Assembly (NCBI GenBank): GCA_030248195.1
Contig: JASAND010010908.1
Location: 1 to 64,000, forward strand
DNA from: Trissonchulus latispiculum
Lineage: Eukaryota > Nematoda > Enoplea > Enoplida > Ironidae
Direction: 5' to 3'
Length of the DNA stretch: 64,000 nucleotides
The notes under the pieces are model-generated. The model searched no databases. It was not told the origin of the DNA and saw only the letters and a program-made list of their open reading frames with translations. The position numbers and the translations under genes were made by a program. This document shows, in pieces, positions 48,149 through 59,254 of the stretch (positions within the stretch are counted from its first letter, which is position 1; each line of letters opens with the position of its first letter).

Positions 48149-50783
48149 TAATGATCAAAAAGAGCTCAAACTGTAGAAATTAGTACCTACAAATCTTGTC
48201 AGCATACTTTTAAAAAGCTTGCAACTGCTGAAGCAAAACTAAACTCGGCTTTTCCTTCCGCAGTTTCAAGTTATTTACGACAGCAAAGAAAGACTGGGAC
48301 ATAAATTGACGAGTTAAAACGCCTAATTGAAAAGTCGTAAAAAGCGAAGACTTTTTGCAGCATTTGCGAGATAGGCTTCATTTGAAGACTGACCAAGCCT
48401 GTTAGAGTGGACACAGGAAGTAAATAGTGAGAACCCTTTGAATTAAGTTACACCTAACGTGGCTTTCCAAGAAAGAGACAAAGACCGCAAATGACTTTCA
48501 AATATCAATTCATTCTTGTTTCAGTCTTTCTAATATGATTTCTTTGCGACACGTGCGTTCCTATTTGCAATAGCCGGGGAGTTAGTATATAGCACACGTC
48601 AAAATACCCCCCTGCAGTCATCGAATTGCAAGATGTCTAAGTTTGCACAAACTTAGTCCAAAAGGGGCTCATGGGAATAAAAGTTAAATTTTAATAGAAA
48701 ACAAATAATGAATATTTTGAATGCGATTTTCTCAGAAGACATACAGAAAGCCAAACAAACAATCTAAAAATTTCTAAATTATTTGCCATGACTTAGTTTT
48801 AGGCAAAAACTCAGCATCGTTATTGCACTATTTATCAAATTTAAACTAGTAAAAAACTCAAACATTGCAGTGTGCAGACGCAAAAAATGCTGTAATGGGA
48901 GGCTATTAGGTTCTGTAAGCAACCAATAAACCAAGCAAATTATTGGCACTGGAGTTTAAAGCAGCCTAAAGTCTGTCTTTTTTGCCTTCAAGGTATTTCG
49001 AAAGCAAATATTTAGCATTGAAAACACGACATTGGCGATTTTAGTGCAGACCTTAGCTAAAATTAATGGACTCTTGCGACGTTTTATATGTATAAGAAGT
49101 TACGCAAGAGCAGCGCTTCAGAGTTATACTGCGTTTTCGGCACGAACAGGCGCCAAACTTCTATTAATCTTAGTCCCGGAAAACTTTCAAACGCTATGAT
49201 TAATGTTCTAAAAATGCCAAATTATGCGCACTGATAAGGCAACCCTTAAAAACAGGCTGTTTTGGTAACAATTGCTCTAAATGGAGGTTAAGGGAGTTAA
49301 GTATGTGTTAAATGGGATTAGATTGACTTTAGCGTGTAGAGATAAGAAGATTATTGAAATAGAACGAACCAACAAGGTCAAGTTTAAGACCCAAAACGGA
49401 GATAACAATATACCAATCAAATCAATACGTATGCCTTATAGTTTGTGCCATGATAATAGTTCAGGTTTGTTGTTTATTAAGCTTTGCAGACATCCAAGCA
49501 GTTGTTCGGGTTAGTTGGAATCAGTTCAGAGGATAACTGTGGTGCGCAAAACCCAATTTCTGTAAACTTTGTTTGATTGATTGAGAGTGGATTCTCTGTA
49601 GTTGAAAGTGAATACAGAAACTACTATTTTAGTTTCGCTAAGTGAATAAAGGTTCTATGCTCTAGCTTCTAGAAAATTTCCGTTCAAAGAATGGAAAAGA
49701 TGCGGGTCAAGCTTGATTATAATCTTTAAAGGAAATAGCTTATTAAAGCAGAAATCCAAAGCAAGTAAGTTTTGTTAAAGAAGATTGAAAACTTCAGAAC
49801 AAACTAAAAGGGTTCATTCCACTCCACGACATGTAGCAAACACCAATACAATTTTTATGAAATGTGAGACATTAATTGTTGACTTAAATAACTAAATAAT
49901 TAACTTAAATAAATAACGTTAAATAACGTTAAATAACTTTATTAATGTGAAAACTTTGAGTATTCAATTCTCAATTCGGGTCGATTCGAGATTTTAAATT
50001 CGGAGCGGTTAGACTCGATTCTAAGTTCTGGCTGAGAGTATTTACCAATGTTAAATTATTATTGGAATATATATGCTAATGTAAATTACAATTTTGAAAA
50101 CTGAAAATTCAAATAAGAATATTTTCGAACCATTTTTGCAGTGAATTTAAGATGCGACTGTTAGTTTGGATAGCGGGACTGTAAGTTCGGAGGTGTAACT
50201 GTAAGTTTGCGATAAAAGACTGGTTAGGAAGTGGAAATCAACACACGAATTATCTCAAATGGAATTATGGGATTTATTACGCTTTGAGTTTAGAGGTGAA
50301 AATGAGCACTCTTGCTGGGTTCTGGACAGCTCGTTGGTTGAGTCAAGCCTGTACTCACGCCAGTTGGCTCCTACAGATATATACTTAAACACTTCATTTT
50401 AATATTTTACTAGAAAGAATCAAGAGCACCACTTGTAACTGTAAGAATTGTCTACAACTAATGATAAAAGTCGTGTTAGCACTGATTAGGTTTACTCTAT
50501 ACTATACTTTACTCTTTACTCTATACTGACTTCTACCCTCATCACAGCAACTTTCCATATAGTCACTGTATTCTCCTATTTAATTGGTCTATCTTCGACG
50601 GCAAAGGTCGACCCTACCGTATTTACAGTCACGATTATTCACTTATTCACTTAAATATTTAAAGATATTTAAACATATGTGATTTATTGCACATCGTCTA
50701 CAGGAATGTTTGTATGAGAAAAAAATATCGTTTTGTGTTCACATGTTGAGGCTTTCAGCTTTACAGTTGCGAAAACAAAACCG
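48149..50783. other. Intergenic stretch between the hAT element and the bestrophin gene
   Basis: 2.6 kb of AT-rich DNA. Short frames such as 49281-49514 (77 codons) show no domain, splice context or composition that would support a gene. The right end should contain the 3' UTR of the minus-strand bestrophin gene. Confidence 0.4.
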
Positions 50784-51098
50784 TTATTTTGCCCCCGGTT
50801 TAGCGCCAAAATCTGACACTGATGACTCTCTTCTGCTTCCAATTACATCTGCAGGTGGCAAACTACTTAGTGAAGGTGATGATGGTCGATAATAAAAACT
50901 AGATCGAAGATTGTACATAATCCTTGGCAAAAAGCCAGGCGGTTGAGTCGGCTGGATTTGCTCCAGGTACTCTTCAGGTATATGCAGGAATTTAGTATGA
51001 CTGATTGGTCGACGCTCCGTTATCAACACTGAGGCCTTTGTGTGAGGCAATCTAGCAGTTGGACAGGAAAACAGAAATGTTGTCTCCAGGGGTAAATC
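50784..51098 (-). CDS. Bestrophin exon 5 (C-terminal tail)
   Basis: 104 codons and a stop at 50784-50786. Starts in phase 0 after TTTAG (51099-51100) with DLPLETTFLF…, the equivalent of the DLP segment after the calcium clasp in vertebrate bestrophins, then a Ser/Pro-rich unconserved tail. Confidence 0.8.
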   Translation of the reverse strand, partial: DLPLETTFLFSCPTARLPHTKASVLITERRPISHTKFLHIPEEYLEQIQPTQPPGFLPRIMYNLRSSFYYRPSSPSLSSLPPADVIGSRRESSVSDFGAKPGAK

Positions 51099-54000
51099 CT
51101 AAATTTAGAAACATGGACAAAGGTGGCGGTCTGAATGTTTAGTTATGTTGTATGCAACAAATTACAAAATACACAACAAAGTCTAACACAAACACAAAGT
51201 CTTTACAAACAAAACATAAAGAAGATGTTTTCAAAAAATTGGCACCTCATTTTGGTTATCACTGATGATGACATTTGACATGTAAACATTTCTGTCCAGT
51301 AAATAATTAATATCAACATCATCGTCTTCATCTCCAAACGGCTCTCTGTAACCAAGAGTACTATGTCGTTGTTGTAGGGAAGGTACAGGTGATGCAAACC
51401 GGCCGGCAGGCCGGGTCAAACAGGCAGGCCGGCCGGCCGGCCGGTCAAAAAGGCCGGCCTGTACCAGTTTTGCCCTATTTTTCGTGTATTTTGCAAAATA
51501 TTTAGCATTAACTGATGCATACAGTTACTCCTGGTCATCTATAACAGATAAAATCAAGTAGTATCCTTTTTCTGAAGACCGGCCCACCGGCCGGCCGGCT
51601 GCTTCTGACCCGGATTGTCGGCATAGTGGGTCGGCCAGCCGAGTTTTCCTCGGCCGGCCAACAACTCTAGTACAGACTACTGAATACATTAGCATTTTGT
51701 GAAAACATAGTTCTGCACCCGTTAGACTGCTACACAAACCTACGATGACACACGTCTATTTGCTGCGCCTAACCTTAAGTTGTTTGTTTTCTTATTTACG
51801 ATGTACTGTCAGCTGATAGCCCAGTTTCTGTCTACTTCAGTTCGAGAACAAACTATAAAGTATGACACACTGACGTATCATCGGAGGATCACGAGCTGGA
51901 GTTATTCTGAGCACAAAACTGTAGCTTATTTTACTGTCACTTTAGTACTACTTTAGTTTACTGCAACTGTTAACGTGTTCGTATTTATAATTTGCTTTTT
52001 ATTACCTTGTTAATTAATTTCATTACTCTAAGAATTTTGACTCTTTCAGTCGATTATATTTGGTTAAATACATCCTTTAAATACGCTACAGGACGCTTCA
52101 CACGTTATACAATTATTACCTGGCAAACTCTGCAATTTTTAACCATCCCACGTAAAACACAAACTCCACAACTGTCACAATCGGTACGTATGGATCAACC
52201 AAGTTTCCATCAATATCTCGAACGACTGCTTGTCTGCCCATGAGAGCCAGCACGAAGTAACCGTAAGTTGCCAGAGCGGCCAATTGAGTGTAAATTAATG
52301 GAAGTGATAACCAGTCATAAATAGTGAGCATTTTGTTGGCATCTTTGAATTCATTTAGCTTAATGATAATTTGCTAAAATCAATCAAGCTTAACAGGATT
52401 AGGTAAACTGAACCCTAGAAACAAACTATAAGCAACAATTGGCCGAGGGATAAAGAAACATTACTGAAACTATTTTTTCATCGGTATTGTAAAAAAATCA
52501 CGCTCCACCCTAATTTAGGTAATTTTCTTTTCTGTTTTCCTAAAAAAGAATTAAATTAGATTGTTAAATTGAGGATTTCAATTTAAAAACAATTGGTAAG
52601 TTTATTAGTGTTAAGTTGGATTAATGTTATTATTATGGTAGGTAAAGGTTCGAAGTTGTTTTGGGACAAGCTGTCAAGGACAAGACCTGTCAATGTATAT
52701 GTTTACAATAGGACTATGTTTATAATATATGTACAATTTATACCGAGAAACAAATTTTACAAGAATGATTATGGTAAGCGTGTTTCATTGACAAGTCTAA
52801 GATCCAAGGAATCCAGTAAAGCGCCTGAAATCAAATAACCAATTCAGGAAGGCTAAGATTAAAGGTTAAGCAGATCCAACTTCGTTTTCCTGTTCAAATT
52901 TATATAAGCTAAAATCATACTTCCAAGCCTTCATAATTGAGTCTTTCTTCCTTCAAACATCGACTCAGCAATCGATAACACCATACAATTGGCAGAAAGG
53001 CCCGATCATACTCAGATGATGTACTTAGGTAGCGCTTAAATTCTTTGCCAGTCATAAGTCCAGCTCCAACTAAATGTTCATCCAGTGGGAATCTAAGCTT
53101 AATCTTGTCCGCAAACTTTCGCCAAACTAAGACGGTATGCAAGTTCAACCATCGAGCAAACGTTTGACGGATCACTTTGTCAGTTTCCTCATTGCCTAAA
53201 ATAGCTTCTACATTACATGTCTTGAAGTAAAAGTGAAATTTTGATAGAAATCAGAGAATAATGTGAATAGCTTCGTGAATAGGACTCTTGAATAAGATTC
53301 AGGGCTGACTTTCGTGCCATCAAGGTAATTGACTTAACCCTTAGACTACACCAACCAAAGTTCAAGAATAGCTGCGGAATAGCAAAAGACTAAATTCGAA
53401 TTTTGAATGGAAAAACTAGTAGTTAGACCACTGCTATTTCGCAGCTATTCTTGAACTTTTTTGGTGCAGTCCACGGTAATTCAACAAATTTAAAACAATA
53501 CATTAAATATTACAAACTCTAAAATTATTAAATGAGCAAAGCTGAGAGCTGTCTAGCATACCCCATGACCACGACTAAAATAGCGGCATCTCCACGGATA
53601 ATTGCAGAAACAATTATTCTAATTTATAGTCCATTTGTAAAGATGTCTTGACTTTGTAGCTAACTACCACTGCGAAAGTGCGATGTGACAGTTAAAGCAA
53701 AATGTGTGGTCAAAATTTTCCTTTGCTTAACCTTTAGCTTTCATTTTAAGTATATTACATATTATGTACATGTGATAAAGACGTTTTAAGAAACTAACCC
53801 GGCATATAAGTGGTCAGGGTTAGCAATATATTGTCCGGTCGAGGAATCTTGGATACTTGATCCCACCATCGACCAAGGGTAAAACTGACATAGAAACCAA
53901 GGAAAAATTGTAGCGGAATTTTGTCTACCCACTCGTCAACCAGCTTAACCACAGCTTCAAATCGATGCTGATCGCTTCGCGGCAATAGTCGATACGTTCC

Positions 54001-54117
54001 ATTGAGGGACAAATAAACCACCAAAAATACCAACAGCTCCTTCCATATAGTTTTCCACAAGCTTCCAGACCACCGAAAGCAGACGTTAAAAAGATTTCCG
54101 CTGTACTGAATAGTCAT
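50784..54117 (-). CDS. Bestrophin-family calcium-activated chloride channel, whole locus (5 exons)
   Basis: Exons on the minus strand: 54117-53799, 53195-52921, 52373-52120, 51345-51246, 51098-50784. Junctions are GT-AG and in phase, giving 420 residues. Family marks: the MTxxY-type start (MTIQYSGNLFN), the first membrane segment (LLVFLVVYLSLNGTYRLL), the conserved RFP (LRFPLDEHLVGAGLM), later membrane segments (PLIYTQLAALATYGYFVLAL and VVEFVFYVGWLKIAE), and the acidic calcium clasp PFGDEDDDVD followed by LLDRN. Bestrophins form pentameric plasma-membrane anion channels gated by calcium. The C-terminal tail after the clasp is short and unconserved. Which of the animal paralogues it matches cannot be told here. 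Confidence 0.9.
51246..51345 (-). CDS. Bestrophin exon 4 (calcium clasp)
   Basis: 100 nt. Completes an Arg codon and reads EPFGDEDDDVDINYLLDRNVYMS…, the acidic cluster that binds calcium in the family. The acceptor GTTACAG is at 51346-51347 and the donor GAG|GTGCCA at 51245-51244, a weaker match to consensus than the others. Confidence 0.85.
51386..51669. mobile_element. Probable nonautonomous element with CCGGCCGG-rich ends, bestrophin intron 3
   Basis: Blocks of CCGGCCGG words lie at 51398-51466 and 51580-51660 around an AT-rich centre, the same architecture as the other hAT-type elements in the window. Possible ends are CAGGTGATG on the left and TAGAGTTGTTGG read inward from the right. 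The terminal repeats are poor and no 8-bp duplication was found, so borders are approximate. Confidence 0.45.
52120..52373 (-). CDS. Bestrophin exon 3 (membrane segments)
   Basis: 84 codons plus two bases. The acceptor GATTTTAG is at 52374-52375 and the donor CAG|GTAATA at 52119-52118. Contains TIYDWLSLPLIYTQLAALATYGYF and VEFVFYVGWLKIAE, matching the DWISVPLVYTQ and GWLKVAE segments of the family. Confidence 0.88.
52921..53195 (-). CDS. Bestrophin exon 2 (cytosolic RFP region)
   Basis: 275 nt. Completes a Gly codon and reads NEETDKVIRQTFARWLNLHTVLVWRKF…LRFP…GLMTGKEF, the conserved R-x-T-x-x-R-x-x-N-L…RFP…GxM pattern. The acceptor CTATTTTAG is at 53196-53197 and the donor GAA|GTATGA at 52920-52919. 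Confidence 0.88.
53344..53471. repeat. Long inverted repeat (hairpin) in bestrophin intron 1
   Basis: A 41-nt arm at 53344-53384 (GACTACACC…GGAATAGCA) is complementary to 53432-53471 with only a few mismatches, around a 47-nt AT-rich spacer. It could be a small MITE or a hairpin-forming transcript. No target duplication is obvious. Confidence 0.7.
53799..54117 (-). CDS. Bestrophin exon 1 (N-terminus, first membrane segment)
   Basis: ATG at 54117-54115 chosen because MTIQYSGNLFNVCF aligns with the invariant bestrophin N-terminus. Then WKTIWKELLVFLVVYLSL and IPLQFFLGFYVSFTLGRWW, both family hallmarks. The donor CCGG|GTTAGT is at 53798-53797. Confidence 0.9.
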
Positions 54118-56029
54118 GCGACATTGACTTGTTGAACTACCACTAGAAAATAAACTAGATTTTCTGCTGCGAAAGCAGCTTTTTCCAGTTTCTTTCCTGT
54201 TGTGTAGCCTAAAATGACATGGTTTTATGCAGTAGCTGTATGTATGTAGGTGATTTTTACCTATAGCAAAGCCATATGTGAGAGAGGTTTTGTGCGGTGA
54301 AGAGAAAGCCAGAAGCGTTGACTCAGTTAGCACTGGGAAAACTTTTCAACAACATTGCAATTATCACAGAAACGTGAACAAGGAAATTAACTTAGTCTGT
54401 AAATTTACATAACTTTAATCAATTAAAAAGGCCTGAAAGCATTACGATTGCGAACCGGGACTGGAGCTACTAAGGTTCAAGTTTCTGATTCACAAATTTT
54501 TACTTTCTGTTTAAAGTTTTGAGAAATTCTTAACAAGATCTAATAATACTAATTTTTATTTTACAAACGTGTTTCTTTAAAAAAATTAAAAACTTAGAAC
54601 CAATGGGCCGACGTTATGAACGGCCCAAACCCGAGTTTCAATCTGTGTTGCGCACTGCTCTGGGTAAGCTGCCGCCCGCATGCTCATGTGTACGGGCTTT
54701 GCAGGAATCGCTCAGCTGTGCTGATTACATTCTTTGATTGAAGAATATACATCTTCATCCAGAGATAACCTAGCCAGGAATTAACTGCCGTGCTTACACG
54801 CTGCTCTAAAACTAATTTATTCAAGCCTGTCTCAAAAACCTAAACAGGAAAATAGAAAAATGCAAAATCAGAAGCATAAATTTTATGTACGTGAAGAATT
54901 CTGTCTATATTGGAAATGAAGGAGTGGGTAGTGGGATTAACTGCGGATTAATCTTTACCTTCGTAAGCAGACGAATTATTAGGGTTTGTTATGTTGGTAG
55001 GTTACATATTCATATACCTATCAGCTAAACAGATAATAAAATACATAAACGTTGTCACAGCTGTTGAAATGTATTCATCACTTATCCATCTAGGCTGAGG
55101 TAAGGAATCAACTGAAAAGGTGGAATAACCAATTTTTAATACTGGATAACTCTGATAATAAGCTTGATAACTCTGACATGGTTTTTGGGACAGTGAAAAT
55201 ATAAACTTTTAGCATCTTCGAAATTTTGAAGCTGAGCTAACTGTACCAAAACGGCGATTATTCCTCGACTGGGATATCATTAACAGTAATTTGGTACGTT
55301 TATCCAGTGTCCGCAAACGGTCGCTGTAGTTTAGGTTCTCAATCAAACTTATAGCCTTGGTTCGCTTGTGCCCGGTCGGCTCTTGATTAGGTGAAGCGTT
55401 GATGATTATTAAACATAACCAGATGCATGGATTCGTCTCAGCCTCACCCCCATTTATAAGATTTGCTGCAATTACATCTTTCTCTGTCTTGTCAAAGTTT
55501 TTCAGCTACGTTAACTGTATACCTGTTGATAAAAATTCTATTTCGAGATAGCGCCCTAGCAGTTGCAAGAGCTCATCTTTAAATTTTAAAAGCCAAAGAA
55601 TAGCACTTCACCACAGCTACTGGCATCATTCTAGGGATTTTTCTTCGGGGGAGTTACTTAGGCGGGGCAAAGTCCGAAGGGCAAGGAGTCTTGGGGGGAT
55701 TTTTCTAAAAGTACGCTCAAAATTTTTCCTGGCATACACTGTAAAAACTAATTTGGTCAGAGGCAAAAATTGAATAAAAATAAAGAACATTTTTGCAATT
55801 CTTGCCTTCAGAGTGAAGTGTTTAGGGCAAATTTGGATTGAAGCACCTGGCCCGCAGTTGCACCGATGAGGGGGGAATCGGCTCGGCAGATAGATTCAGC
55901 AAAGATTTCAAGCTCGATGCTACCGATACACAAACGATCCTACGAAGTGACAACCATAATCGGACCTATCTTCTCCAAATCCTCCAAGAACCGGATAAAC
56001 TGCCACCATCAAAACGGGCTGCGCCCATT
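54118..56029. other. Intergenic stretch upstream of the bestrophin gene
   Basis: About 1.9 kb without a recognised gene or element. The bestrophin promoter and 5' UTR should be at the left. A plus-strand frame of 99 codons at 55838-56137 overlaps the candidate minus-strand exon below and shows no domain. Confidence 0.4.
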
Positions 56030-56320
56030 CTACATCCTCTCAAACCGGAACCAGCAGATCTTGTCCATAAATCCGTTTGCGATGCGGAGCAGCTCGAGAA
56101 CGAAATTTCCGTACTCGGTCCTGGAAACCCGAGGTGAACGGACCACTTGGAGCAATCTGCGCAAGGTACCAACTGCATGTCTTTTAGAACAACTCGAATT
56201 TGGATACGGCTGATTCCTTTCATTTAAAGCCCTCAATCGTTCAGGAATACGTATAGAATCAATTACAAAGGTAATCCAGAAAAACACACCTTGTGTACTT
56301 ATAACGAAACTTAACTGCAA
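56030..56320 (-). CDS. Possible terminal exon of an unidentified minus-strand gene
   Basis: A good acceptor (TATTGCAG, near 56315-56322 on the minus strand) opens a frame that runs to a stop at 56030-56032. The peptide mixes a hydrophobic start (VFFWITFVIDSIRI) with an amphipathic basic remainder ending DKICWFRFERM. It vaguely recalls the C-terminal half of PEX11-type peroxisomal membrane proteins but the match is too weak to name. No partner exon was found to the right, where mobile DNA takes over. It may be a non-coding open frame. Confidence 0.25.
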   Translation of the reverse strand: MQLSFVISTQGVFFWITFVIDSIRIPERLRALNERNQPYPNSSCSKRHAVGTLRRLLQVVRSPRVSRTEYGNFVLELLRIANGFMDKICWFRFERM

Positions 56321-56621
56321 TACTGGTTACAAAATAATTGCTAAACACAGCAAACTCACTCAAGACCTGACAATAAAGGAGTTACGCAAAAATAACCTAA
56401 AACGAAGGGGGTTATACAAAAGGGGGTTGTACATTCGTTTAGTATCAAACATGTCGGTTTTATCGCTAACTTTTGAATTTTTTTCTCGTTTTAGTTCCTT
56501 TCTGGGAACACCAAGCCGGGGCGAGCGGTGGCAAAGAGGGGGTATTTTGTGGAATGTTGGTCAGACACCTTATCGTAAGCCTAGATATAAGCAAGAGTCC
56601 ATGATTTTCTTCTATATATTA

Positions 56622-57272
56622 GAAGAAGAGTAAGCCACTAGAGGGCTCCTCTTCTTGGCATTGCGTAACGGTGCTCCGACCACAATACCCGAATGTTCCC
56701 CCGTTTGGGGGGGGGGGGTCGCCAAATCATACCCCCCTCCCCGTTTGGTGGGGGGGGGGGGGTAGGCAACAGCCAATCAGATTGCAGAAACCCCCTCCCC
56801 GTTTGGTGGGGGGGGGTAGGCAGGCTGATTCTGGCTTTTGAAAAAGGGTCCCCGTTTGGGGGGGGGTCGACACAAGAGGTCCCCGTTTGGTGGGGGGTAT
56901 GCAAAAGGGGTCCCCGTTTGGGGGGGGTCACAAAAAGTGGTCCCCGTTTGGGGGGGGGATCGCCAACAACCAATCAGAATGAGCGAAACTTAGCCTGCTT
57001 GAGCGACCCCCCCCCCAAACGGGGACCCTTTTTCAATTAGAACAAAAACTACCGTAATCCTCTGCTCTACCCCCCCACCAAACGGAGGGGGGGTTTCTGC
57101 AATCTGATTGGCTGTTGGCTACCCCCCCACCAAACGGGGACCTCTTTTTGGCTACTTTATGCGATGTCGAATTGGTCGATTCCCCCCAAACGGGGGAATA
57201 TTCGCGTATTGTGGTCGGAGCACCGTTACGCAATGCCAAGAAGAGAAGCCCTCTAGTGGCTTACTCTTCTTC
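56622..57272. mobile_element. Foldback element made of CCCCGTTTGGGG-type repeats
   Basis: The outer about 90 bp of each end are inverted copies (56622-56712 and 57181-57272; GAAGAAGAGTAAGCC… with few mismatches), flanked by TTA on both sides (56619-56621, 57273-57275). The inside is palindromic too: a CCAATCAGATTGCAG segment at 56772 returns inverted near 57098. Seven CCCCGTTTGG(T)GGGG units run forward in the left part, four at an exact 30-bp step (about 56852-56945), and four run inverted in the right part. No coding capacity. A 3-bp TTA/TAA duplication is known for PIF/Harbinger elements but the class is not proven. Confidence 0.75.
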
Positions 57273-57275
57273 TTA

Positions 57276-57501
57276 TTATGCATAGTTACTCTTACTCTCT
57301 TCTTCTTAAAAATCTTTAATATGTTAACAGTCAGCAATCAAAAACAGAAAAAAGTTTTCAGATTACTTAGACAAGCCGTGTTCACTTTTATTAACAACCA
57401 ATTACACCTTTGTTTAATATTTAACAGTCAATTGAAGGAAACTATCAAGAATTATTCTTCCCTACGTAGCATTAACTTGATCTATAGATTACGGTAACAT
57501 T
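57276..57501. other. Spacer between the foldback element and the second Gypsy element
   Basis: Short AT-rich stretch, nothing recognised. Confidence 0.4.
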
Positions 57502-58297
57502 TGTGCTGGTGTGGGGACCTAAATATGCAGAGGTCAATTTGACCTTGAATTGACATTCTCTATTGTTAAGACTGTCCAACTTTACTCAGCAGGCAGCCAC
57601 TTAACGCTGGAAGAAAAGTCATTAAGGATTAAATTTTGTTGGGTTCCCACGAGAGGCACAGAAGCCTACAGTAGGAATTTATCGTAATAAGTTACAGTAA
57701 TAATCTACAGAAAACCTACAGTAAGTCTAGTTGTATCGTATATTTTGTTGTGAAGTTAGCACTGCAGTATTCGGAGTAAGTATGACATTTTGTAGAGAAT
57801 ATTTGAAATACAAATTAATGACGAAAACAATTTACGTCATAGGTCAAAGCTCGGATTATATGTCAAACAATCAATCATTTCAGTTGTTGGCTTGACTGAT
57901 TTCTTTTCACTATTTAAAGTCTTTGCAAAATCCGGTTAGGGTAAGTTGGTCTGGGGGTTAGGGATAGAGTGTAGCGCCGCCATTAACTGTAGTAGTTTTT
58001 ACTTTTTGATTTCGTCACATTATAATAGTTTATGCAGTAGTTGTGTTGTAATTTGGTATTAACAATTTATGCCGAGTATCTGAATTTAGTATTATTTTGT
58101 ACTTTAATAAATATATTGAGTTTTGTATATCTTACCTATTTGTATATCTTATGGACGCTTTCTAACTAGGGGAATAACTTTGGACTTAGAGGTTGCAACA
58201 TCACACACCTTAGACCTGAACTTAGTTTCCTAAATTTAGTACGGAGTCCGGTCTTTATTTTGAAAGATTATACAAGCACATAGGACCAAACTTCACA
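57502..58297 (+). repeat. Probable 5' LTR of the second Gypsy element
   Basis: Begins TGTGCTGG and ends CTTCACA, giving TGTG…CACA ends, 796 bp. A TATTTAAAG box near 57912 and AATAAA near 58105 fit U3 and R positions. Its right end is set by the primer-binding site starting 5 nt on. The left border is by end-motif only, since no second LTR is in the window for comparison. Confidence 0.5.
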
Positions 58298-58301
58298 AAT
58301 G

Positions 58302-58316
58302 TGGCGACCGTGATTG
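58302..58316 (+). promoter_or_regulatory. Primer-binding site of the second Gypsy element
   Basis: TGGCGACCGTGATTG starts with the TGG complementary to tRNA CCA ends, 4 nt after the LTR end, and precedes the first element frame by a few bases. The matching tRNA was not identified. Confidence 0.55.
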
Positions 58317-58322
58317 AGGTAG

Positions 58323-58727
58323 ATGTTAAAATCTTTTAGTGCAAATTATTCTCCTCCAGTTACTCGAGCGACAGCAAAACGTCAGAAAGACGTCGTTTTG
58401 CTTTTTGACGAATTACCTGTTTGTGATACTTCAGATATTTTGCAAAATTCCAGTGTAATGGCGGATCTTAACTCTTCGGGAGTAGCTAGGTCGGGGGGAC
58501 GTGGTCGGGGGGCCAGACAGGGTGACTCCCAACCTCAAATTCCTTTTGGGAGACCTCTGACGGGTATTGCGCGGGGGACCCCAAGATCTCAACCCCCCCC
58601 CCCCCAAGAACCTGTGGTCTGGCGGGGAACCGCTCAAAATTCTGCCCCTCACACAAACGGGGTGAATACTGGTGTTAGGCCTACTGCTAGTGGGAGGGTG
58701 CCGTCGCCCCAGTTGGCTACAGAATAG
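58323..58727 (+). pseudogene. gag: Second Gypsy element: gag remnant
   Basis: A 134-codon frame with an Arg/Gly-rich patch and a Pro-rich stretch. There is no capsid-like region and no CCHC zinc knuckle between it and the protease, where a Gypsy gag of several hundred residues would normally be. Most of gag is therefore deleted or too decayed to see. Confidence 0.55.
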
Positions 58728-58804
58728 CTGAGAGGCGGGACCTCCACTTGTGCTACCAGCCGTGATTTCCCCCAAAATAATGTTGAGGGGCCCCGAGGAG
58801 CTCG

Positions 58805-59254
58805 GTGAGACAGGATATCACCACCTTTCATTCCGTTTCTGTGTTTCCTCAAACTTCGACAGAACTTGAACTTGAAGCGGTCATGGCCGCTGGCGATAAT
58901 ACCCCAGCTATCATAATTAACGTCCAGGGACAATCTTTACTGGCTATTTTGGATATGGGTACTTCTATTTCTATTATCAGTCAGGCGGGGTTGGACCGTT
59001 TGCTTCGGGCAGGGGCAGACCTAGTAGTGCAACACCCTGATTCCATTCGGGCCCGTACCTCCGGGAACACCCCACTGAAAATTGGGGGCAAAGTTTACCT
59101 ATTGTTTCAGCTGGGCAGTTTTCAATTCGGGTGGCATTTTCATTTGGCCCCGGAATTCCATAAAGACGTGTTAATAAGTACTGATTTCATGAAATATTAC
59201 AGTTGGGACTTTTTATTTTTTTTCTCGAAATGTCCTCCATATGAACGGATTTGA
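58805..59254 (+). pseudogene. Second Gypsy element: protease remnant
   Basis: A retropepsin-like frame with LLAILDMGTSISIIS at the position of the catalytic loop. The motif reads D-M-G where D-T-G or D-S-G is required, so the enzyme is probably dead. The frame ends shortly after STDFMKYY and overlaps the start of the next frame by 14 nt. Confidence 0.65.

Noticed and set aside
49281..49514. A 77-codon plus-strand frame in the intergenic stretch
   Set aside because: Isolated, no domain, no supporting signals, length compatible with chance.
55838..56137. A 99-codon plus-strand frame
   Set aside because: No recognised domain or splice context, and it overlaps a minus-strand candidate with a better acceptor; neither is strong enough to claim this one.
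56852..56960. 30-bp periodic repeats that look superficially like a CRISPR array
   Set aside because: Eukaryotic context, repeats of only about 15 bp with non-unique spacers, and they form part of a foldback element with inverted ends.
57938..57967. GGTTAGGG words suggesting interstitial telomere repeat
   Set aside because: Only two isolated copies inside the probable LTR of the second Gypsy element, not a tandem array.
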